Shown in pieces: positions 4,554-8,439 of a stretch of 8,439 bases of DNA. The stretch is from positions 1 to 8,439 of the forward strand of contig JALORT010000064.1 of the NCBI GenBank assembly GCA_025458755.1. Direction: 5' to 3'. The position numbers and the translations under genes are program-made. The notes beneath the pieces were generated by a model. That model made no database searches and had not been told where the DNA came from. It saw only the letters and a list, made by a program, of their open reading frames with translations. Source of the stretch: Methylotetracoccus sp. GTDB taxonomy: Bacteria; Pseudomonadota; Gammaproteobacteria; Methylococcales; Methylococcaceae. Numbering within the stretch: position 1 is the first letter of the stretch; every line of letters starts with the position of its first letter.

Positions 4554-6554
4554 TCAATAACTGACCTGGAAGCCGGCGAAGGCCGAGAACCCCGGTGTTC
4601 CGTAGCCGAAAACCTCCTGGTATTTCTTATTCAGCAGGTTGTCCAACCGCCCGAAGATCTGGAGGTACTGATTCACCGTATAACGGGTATTCAGGTTTAC
4701 CAGCACGTATCCGGGAATCGTCACCCGCTGCGCCGGAAACACCGCGAAGTCGACGTCGTCTTTGCGCCCCACCGCCAGCACGTTCAGATTGACCTCCGAA
4801 TCGTCCGTCGGATTCACGATCGCATCGAGGCTCCCTCTGTTCCGCGGGCGCCGGAGCAGCGGCTTACCGCCGTAAATATCGCCCGGCGGATCGCTAGCAT
4901 CAGGGAGTTGTTGGGTATCAAGGTAGGTATACTGCCCGCGAAACGCGACCATCGGATGCGGTTGAATTTGGAAAAATACCTCCGCACCGTCGGCTTCGGC
5001 GCGCCCGATATTCTCGTAGCCGGTGCTGAAACTGCGGATCTCGATCAGATCGTAGAAATCGTTGTGGAAATAGGACGCCCCAAACTGGGCAAGCTTGCCC
5101 CACACGTCCTGTTCAAATCCGATATCCCAGTTGCGGCTCAGTTCCGGCTTTAAATCCGGATTCCCGAGCGGCGGAAAGATGATCGGCTCCTGACCCTGCA
5201 CCGTCAGCACAGTCAGCGGCGCGTAGAGTTGATACAGCGTGGGCACCTTGAACCCGGTCCCGTAGTTGCCCTTGATCCGGAGACCGATGCGTTCGACCGC
5301 CAACGATTGACTCGTGCGCCAAGTGACTTTGCTGCCGCTGATGTCGTTGCGGTCATAACGGACGCCGAACGTCGAGAACCATCCCCTCTGCACGTTCCAG
5401 CGGTGCTGCAGGAACACGCCCGCGGTGTTCATGCGCTCATCGATGGGCGATTGCTCGGTCAACACGGGATCCTGGAAAAACGAAGAGCCGCTGGTGATCG
5501 AATCCTCCTCATCCTCGGCGCCGAAGGTCAGCTTGTGGTTCTCGAGCGGGATCACGTCGTGCAGCCAGTTTACCTTGACTTTCTGGCCGTCGAAATTGCT
5601 CGAGCCGACGAAGGGGTTCAGCGTATCCCAGGGATTCAGACCCTTGCGGCCGGTCAGGCTGTACGACACGCCCAACGCCTGTTGCCAGCGTCCGCCGAAC
5701 AGCGACAATGCGCCTTGCCCGCGGGTAAACAACTGGTTCGTCGTGTTCTGGTTGTTCGGGTCGTCGCAGCCGCGGCCGCCGCAGTTGTCCAATTTGTCGA
5801 CGCCCCGGTTGTAATGCATGGTCCAGGCGAGATTCAGGTTGTCCAAGACGTCGGCGTTCAAGCCGGCCTTGACCGTCGTGTTTTGATACCCGTCCCGCTC
5901 CCGATTGTCGAGATCGCGGGCGGCGGCGGAGAAACCCTGGGTGCCGAACTGGCTGGCGCTGATGTTGTAGTTCAGCGCGCCGAGGCTGCCGTCGCTGGCA
6001 CCGATCACCTTGTAAGTGTTGTAGGAACCGCCCTGAGTCATCAGACTGGCCTTCGGCGCGCCGCTGCCCCGCTTGGTGATGATGTTGATCACGCCCCCCA
6101 AGGCATCGGAACCATAAACAGCACTCTCGCCGCCGCGGAGGACTTCGATGCGGTCGATCTCATCGACCATCAGATTCGCGAAATCGAAACGGCCGCCGGG
6201 GTCGGCCGGATCGTTGGCTTCGATACCGTCGATCAGCACCAGCGTATGCCGCGAATCGGCGCCTCGGATGAACACCGACGTCGGCTGACCGATCCCGCCA
6301 TTTCGGATCACATCGAGCCCGGGGACATAGCGCAGCATGTCGCCGACGTCATTGAACTGGCGCATTTTCAGATCCTCGGCGGTGACCACCGAGACGTTGC
6401 TGCCGATCTGCTTCAACGGCGTGGGGGTGCGAGCCGCCGTGACGACCACCGTGTCGAGTTGTTTGACGGGAGCAGGGGCGCCGGAAACTTCCCTGTCGAT
6501 CGCGGCCAGGTTCAGTGCCATGACTGAAATGGCGTGCAGCAAATGGCGATTCAT
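4554..6554 (-). CDS. btuB: BtuB-like TonB-dependent vitamin B12 receptor
   Basis: Outer-membrane receptor for cobalamin, energised by TonB. The 666-residue product has a TonB box (DTVVVTAA, about 34-41) and a plug domain. Plug motifs include IGSNVSVVTAEDLK, VPGLDVIRNGG, VFIRGADSRHTLVLIDGIE, RIEVLRGGESAVYGSDALGG and VINIITKR. A large 22-strand barrel follows and ends in an aromatic residue (FQVSY). A cysteine pair in an extracellular loop (NCGGRGCDD, near residue 270) may form a disulfide. I chose the ATG at 6554, which has GAGGA at 6559-6563. The longer frame to 6581 would run into the leader hairpin. The signal peptide is poor: its hydrophobic stretch is followed by an IDRE cluster. The barrel is longer than in E. 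coli BtuB (614 residues). Substrate is inferred mainly from the cobalamin riboswitch upstream. Confidence 0.93.
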   Translation of the reverse strand: MNRHLLHAISVMALNLAAIDREVSGAPAPVKQLDTVVVTAARTPTPLKQIGSNVSVVTAEDLKMRQFNDVGDMLRYVPGLDVIRNGGIGQPTSVFIRGADSRHTLVLIDGIEANDPADPGGRFDFANLMVDEIDRIEVLRGGESAVYGSDALGGVINIITKRGSGAPKASLMTQGGSYNTYKVIGASDGSLGALNYNISASQFGTQGFSAAARDLDNRERDGYQNTTVKAGLNADVLDNLNLAWTMHYNRGVDKLDNCGGRGCDDPNNQNTTNQLFTRGQGALSLFGGRWQQALGVSYSLTGRKGLNPWDTLNPFVGSSNFDGQKVKVNWLHDVIPLENHKLTFGAEDEEDSITSGSSFFQDPVLTEQSPIDERMNTAGVFLQHRWNVQRGWFSTFGVRYDRNDISGSKVTWRTSQSLAVERIGLRIKGNYGTGFKVPTLYQLYAPLTVLTVQGQEPIIFPPLGNPDLKPELSRNWDIGFEQDVWGKLAQFGASYFHNDFYDLIEIRSFSTGYENIGRAEADGAEVFFQIQPHPMVAFRGQYTYLDTQQLPDASDPPGDIYGGKPLLRRPRNRGSLDAIVNPTDDSEVNLNVLAVGRKDDVDFAVFPAQRVTIPGYVLVNLNTRYTVNQYLQIFGRLDNLLNKKYQEVFGYGTPGFSAFAGFQVSY

Positions 6555-6573
6555 GGTGTCCTCGGATGGGTTT

Positions 6574-6595
6574 CGCTGCACACACCCGTGCAGCG
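6574..6595 (-). promoter_or_regulatory. Hairpin just upstream of the btuB ribosome binding site
   Basis: On the minus strand, CGCTGCAC and GTGCAGCG form a perfect eight-pair stem with the loop GGGTGT, ending ten bases before the GAGGA ribosome binding site. No T tract follows. It fits an expression platform acting on translation rather than an intrinsic terminator. A second small stem, GTGGG/CCCAC, lies further upstream at about 6632-6647. Confidence 0.35.
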
Positions 6596-6701
6596 GCAGA
6601 ACGAACCATCGTGGAGGAACGGCAGGAGCAGTGGGATGTTACCCACCCGAAGCGGTGAGCGACCAACCTCGTGCCCGCTGCCCTCCGCAGCGATGGCGTG
6701 A

Positions 6702-6884
6702 AACTTGCGGCCGGTCTCCGGGCTGATGAGCGACATCGTCGGCGAATCGCCTTCCCATGTCCAAGGACACAGTGGCAGAGTCGAGATTCGCGTTGACTCA
6801 TTTACCGTTGCGGGGGCAGCGCCGGATTCGCACCGGCTTCCCGTTTCACTCTCCGGCCGAAAAGCCGTCGAGCACCAGCAAGTT
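6702..6884 (-). promoter_or_regulatory. Cobalamin (adenosylcobalamin-type) riboswitch
   Basis: All signature blocks of the class I cobalamin riboswitch appear in order on the minus strand. They are GTGAAACGGGAAGCCGGTG (6849-6831), GCTGCCCCCGCAACGG (6820-6805), the B12 box GCCACTG (6776-6770), TGGGAAGGCG (6757-6748) and AGCCCGGAGACCGGCC (6724-6709). The P1 stem is exact: AACTTGC (6884-6878) with GCAAGTT (6708-6702). It precedes btuB by about 150 bases. Known members lower expression of B12 uptake genes when cobalamin binds. Absence of a T-rich terminator before btuB points to control of translation. Confidence 0.95.
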
Positions 6885-6890
6885 GGCCGT

Positions 6891-6896
6891 ATTGTA
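6891..6896 (-). promoter_or_regulatory. Candidate -10 box of the btuB riboswitch transcript
   Basis: On the minus strand this is TACAAT, one mismatch from TATAAT. The start of transcription expected about seven bases downstream would fall at 6884, exactly at the first base of the riboswitch P1 stem. No good -35 hexamer is seen at the right distance. Confidence 0.5.
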
Positions 6897-7072
6897 CCCC
6901 GATTAGCGCATCGTTCGGGATTATCGGGGACAGCGGCGCGCCACCCGGCGTCGGACACACCGCAGGCGGCTCTTTCGAGACGCTACCTTTCGGCAACACC
7001 ACGACCGGGCCGGGCACGACCGTCTCCACTCGGCGAGCCCTAACCTCGGACCTCCGAGCAACACCCTCACCT

Positions 7073-7296
7073 GCGGTATGGCTAATCTTCCGGGACTATC
7101 GCTTGGCGCTTGCGGTGGCCGGCGCAATGTGTTCCGGCGGCTGCCTCGCCACGGCGATAGGGTCATTGCTCCCATGTCTCCTCGGCCAACTGGGCAGCGA
7201 CCCGGCGTACGGAAACGGGCCTCTGGCGACCATCATCCAGGACGTTCTTAGATCCTTCTGATCTATTTCGCCATCGCCAACCTGCTGCCGTTCTGA
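7073..7296 (+). pseudogene. Remnant of an MgtE-type magnesium transporter (C-terminal membrane domain)
   Basis: Translation in the frame of 7073 gives a run typical of the last two membrane helices of MgtE: AVWLIFRDYRLALAVAGAM, then ATAIGSLLP, then GSDPAYGNGPLATIIQDVL. The frame then hits TGA at 7259-7261. Shifting by one base near 7250 restores the expected end, ILLIYFAIANLLPF, with TGA at 7294-7296. So a single-base loss has broken the gene. In the same frame upstream, GNTTTGPGTTVSTR (from 6992) weakly resembles the conserved GNxGTQ region, with the following helices missing, as if by internal deletion. No start, ribosome binding site or cytoplasmic domain is present. An ordinary non-coding origin is unlikely given the match at the end, but I could not run a search. 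Confidence 0.65.
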
Positions 7297-7676
7297 AGAT
7301 TTCCGATGCGCTCAAATGTCACCGTATCGCGTTGGCAACAGGACAATTTCGCCGCCGGCGCCGGCACACCGCGCCCGCGCCAAGAAGCCCGGGCTTATTA
7401 CGGTCATCACGTGCCCGGCCTTCCGGCGAACGATAGGCGGAACGGGCCAGTCATGCCCTGGTCGGAAGCCCGGATCAATTCCGCCTTGGAGGGTTAAGCC
7501 CCTCGACAGGCCTGCCACCCCGGTGTAGCCTCGCAGACCGTTCCGCTCGGTGCGTCGAAGGCAGTTTTCCGCTTCAGCGCGCACTTCGTGTCCGGCCCTT
7601 AGCCGAAATTTGCGACCCGTTGAACTGCCGGGGCGAACGATGAGTCTCAGCAACGCATTCTGGTGTCACTTGAATA
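7297..7676. other. Stretch without a recognisable gene
   Basis: About 380 bases between the MgtE remnant and the msrB ribosome binding site. Open frames exist on both strands (for example 7306-7497 plus and 7312-7653 minus), but their products show no motif, and their arginine- and glycine-rich make-up looks like chance translation of GC-rich DNA. No tRNA, repeat, inverted-repeat ends or clear promoter was seen. It may be older decayed sequence belonging to the same degraded locus. Confidence 0.5.
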
Positions 7677-7689
7677 AGAAGGTACCGTC

Positions 7690-8148
7690 ATGGCATGGGA
7701 TGGCAGCAAGTTCAGAAAACCCGGGCAGGATGAGCTTCGCAAGCGGCTCACCCATGAGCAGTTCAACGTGACCCAAAAGGACGCGACCGAGCGTGCGTTT
7801 CAAAACCCGCTTTGGGACAACCACCAGGAAGGGATTTACGTGGATGTAGTCTCCGGTGAGCCGCTGTTCAGCTCCCGGGATAAATTCGATTCCGGAACGG
7901 GGTGGCCGAGTTTCACCAAGCCTCTCGCAGCCGAGAACCTCGTGGAGCGAACCGACCGCTCGTGGTTCGCTGTCCGCACGGAAATCCGCAGTAAGCACGC
8001 CGACTCACATCTCGGGCATGTGTTCGATGACGGTCCACCGCCGACCGGTAAGCGCTACTGCATGAATTCGGCGGCGTTGCGATTCATTCCGAAGGACAAA
8101 CTCACCGAGGAGGGGTATGGCGACTATCTCGACCATTTCAACGACTGA
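7690..8148 (+). CDS. msrB: Peptide-methionine (R)-S-oxide reductase, zinc-less single-cysteine form
   Basis: MsrB reduces the R-epimer of methionine sulfoxide in proteins and so repairs oxidative damage. The 152-residue product covers the whole family fold: a [19 protein letters not shown] start, then [17 protein letters not shown] (60-75), [10 protein letters not shown] (107-116) and [13 protein letters not shown] (122-134). C124 is the catalytic cysteine and the only cysteine in the protein. The two CxxC zinc sites of other MsrBs are replaced (D52/S55 and S101/A104). The usual resolving cysteine in the GCGWPSF motif is T70. The ATG at 7690 has AGAAGG at 7677-7682, seven bases upstream. No signal peptide is seen, so it should be cytoplasmic. 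It stands alone, without msrA next to it. Confidence 0.96.
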   Translation: MAWDGSKFRKPGQDELRKRLTHEQFNVTQKDATERAFQNPLWDNHQEGIYVDVVSGEPLFSSRDKFDSGTGWPSFTKPLAAENLVERTDRSWFAVRTEIRSKHADSHLGHVFDDGPPPTGKRYCMNSAALRFIPKDKLTEEGYGDYLDHFND

Positions 8149-8169
8149 TCAGCGACTGGATCCGTCTTG

Positions 8170-8178
8170 TGGTACACT
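8170..8178 (+). promoter_or_regulatory. Candidate extended -10 promoter downstream of msrB
   Basis: TGGTACACT is an extended -10 box (TGn plus TACACT), and its surroundings (GTGGTACACTTGCAAC) match the box before sspAB at 14 of 16 positions. No good -35 is visible. It would drive the partial ORF at the right end through a leader of about 140 bases, in which CCCA/TGGG and CTGC/GCAG (8204-8227) can form a bulged hairpin. Confidence 0.35.
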
Positions 8179-8326
8179 TGCAACAGCGGCCCGCTTGAGG
8201 TAACCCATCTCCTGCCAGAGCAGTGGGCCCCTTGAGTACGCCGGTCTCCTGCCGTCCCATAAAACCCGACGAGTCACCAAACGTGATTGCACTGCATTCG
8301 AGAATGATAACGGTCGAGGTCGTCGC

Positions 8327-8439
8327 TTGATTATCAGTAGCGTCAAGGGGATCAGCAAATCGACCCGCGCCAGCCTGGCCGAGAATGGAATCTTTTCGGT
8401 GGAGGAATTGGCCAACGCTGAAGTAGAGCGCCTGCTGGG
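8327..8439 (+). CDS. Possible helix-hairpin-helix protein, truncated by the window end
   Basis: The frame open from 8204 to the window end encodes, in its last part, VKGISKSTRASLAENGIFS followed by VEELANAEVERLL. This has the look of a helix-hairpin-helix motif (GIGxxTAxxLxxxGIxSVEEL), a fold used for non-sequence-specific DNA or RNA binding. No ATG or GTG is in frame. The best start is TTG 8327, with GAGG at 8316-8319 seven bases upstream. The rest lies beyond the window. It has a normal-looking codon composition and follows a candidate promoter at 8170. The family assignment rests on one motif only. Confidence 0.35.
   Translation, partial: MIISSVKGISKSTRASLAENGIFSVEELANAEVERLL

Noticed and set aside
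5229..6527. A 432-codon plus-strand frame inside btuB
   Set aside because: Antisense shadow of the TonB-dependent receptor, rich in A, V, D and R with no domain signal.
6574..6595. Hairpin before btuB as an intrinsic terminator
   Set aside because: The stem is strong but is followed by GAAACCC with no T run, so transcription termination is unlikely.
7312..7653. Open frames on both strands between the MgtE remnant and msrB
   Set aside because: No motif, no ribosome binding site, and arginine/glycine-rich make-up typical of chance translation; no sign of a real gene.
1..8439. tRNA genes, CRISPR arrays, insertion sequences or phage genes
   Set aside because: No T-loop/acceptor pattern, no spaced repeats, no transposase or integrase motif and no terminal inverted repeats were seen.

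Overview
The window looks like chromosomal DNA of a GC-rich gammaproteobacterium. The strongest pointer is the gene order: a three-gene cytochrome bc1 operon (petA-petB-petC), then sspA-sspB, then a DUF1820 gene. This arrangement is typical of gammaproteobacteria that keep a bc1 complex. Cytochrome b also has 14 residues between its second pair of haem histidines and a PVWY motif, which I recall as beta/gammaproteobacterial traits. I cannot name the genus.

Layout. 41-2765 (+): Rieske protein, cytochrome b and cytochrome c1, with overlapping stop/start codons. 2766-2985: a leader with an extended -10 promoter, strong secondary structure and a terminator-like hairpin plus T7 tract that ends immediately before the sspA ribosome binding site. 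2986-4025 (+): sspA and sspB, overlapping by one base. 4023-4040: a perfect hairpin holding the stop codons of sspB and of the convergent DUF1820 gene (4038-4367, -). 4554-6554 (-): a BtuB-like TonB-dependent receptor behind a clear cobalamin riboswitch (6702-6884, -) with its own -10 box. About 6985-7296 (+): the decayed C-terminal end of an MgtE-type magnesium transporter, with a frameshift. 7297-7676: no recognisable gene. 7690-8148 (+): a zinc-less, single-cysteine MsrB. The window ends in what may be the start of a small helix-hairpin-helix protein.

How the genes fit together. PetABC form the quinol:cytochrome c oxidoreductase of the respiratory chain. SspA (RNA polymerase-associated, GST fold) and SspB (ClpXP adaptor) are starvation and proteolysis factors that often sit behind the bc1 genes. 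Here the leader suggests they can be switched separately from petABC. BtuB imports vitamin B12 across the outer membrane and is repressed through its riboswitch when cobalamin is sufficient. MsrB repairs oxidised methionine.

The point most worth a second look is the sspAB leader. Its terminator hairpin is mutually exclusive with a long-range pairing of 12 Watson-Crick pairs, which is the usual design of an attenuator or riboswitch. I do not recognise it as a known class.
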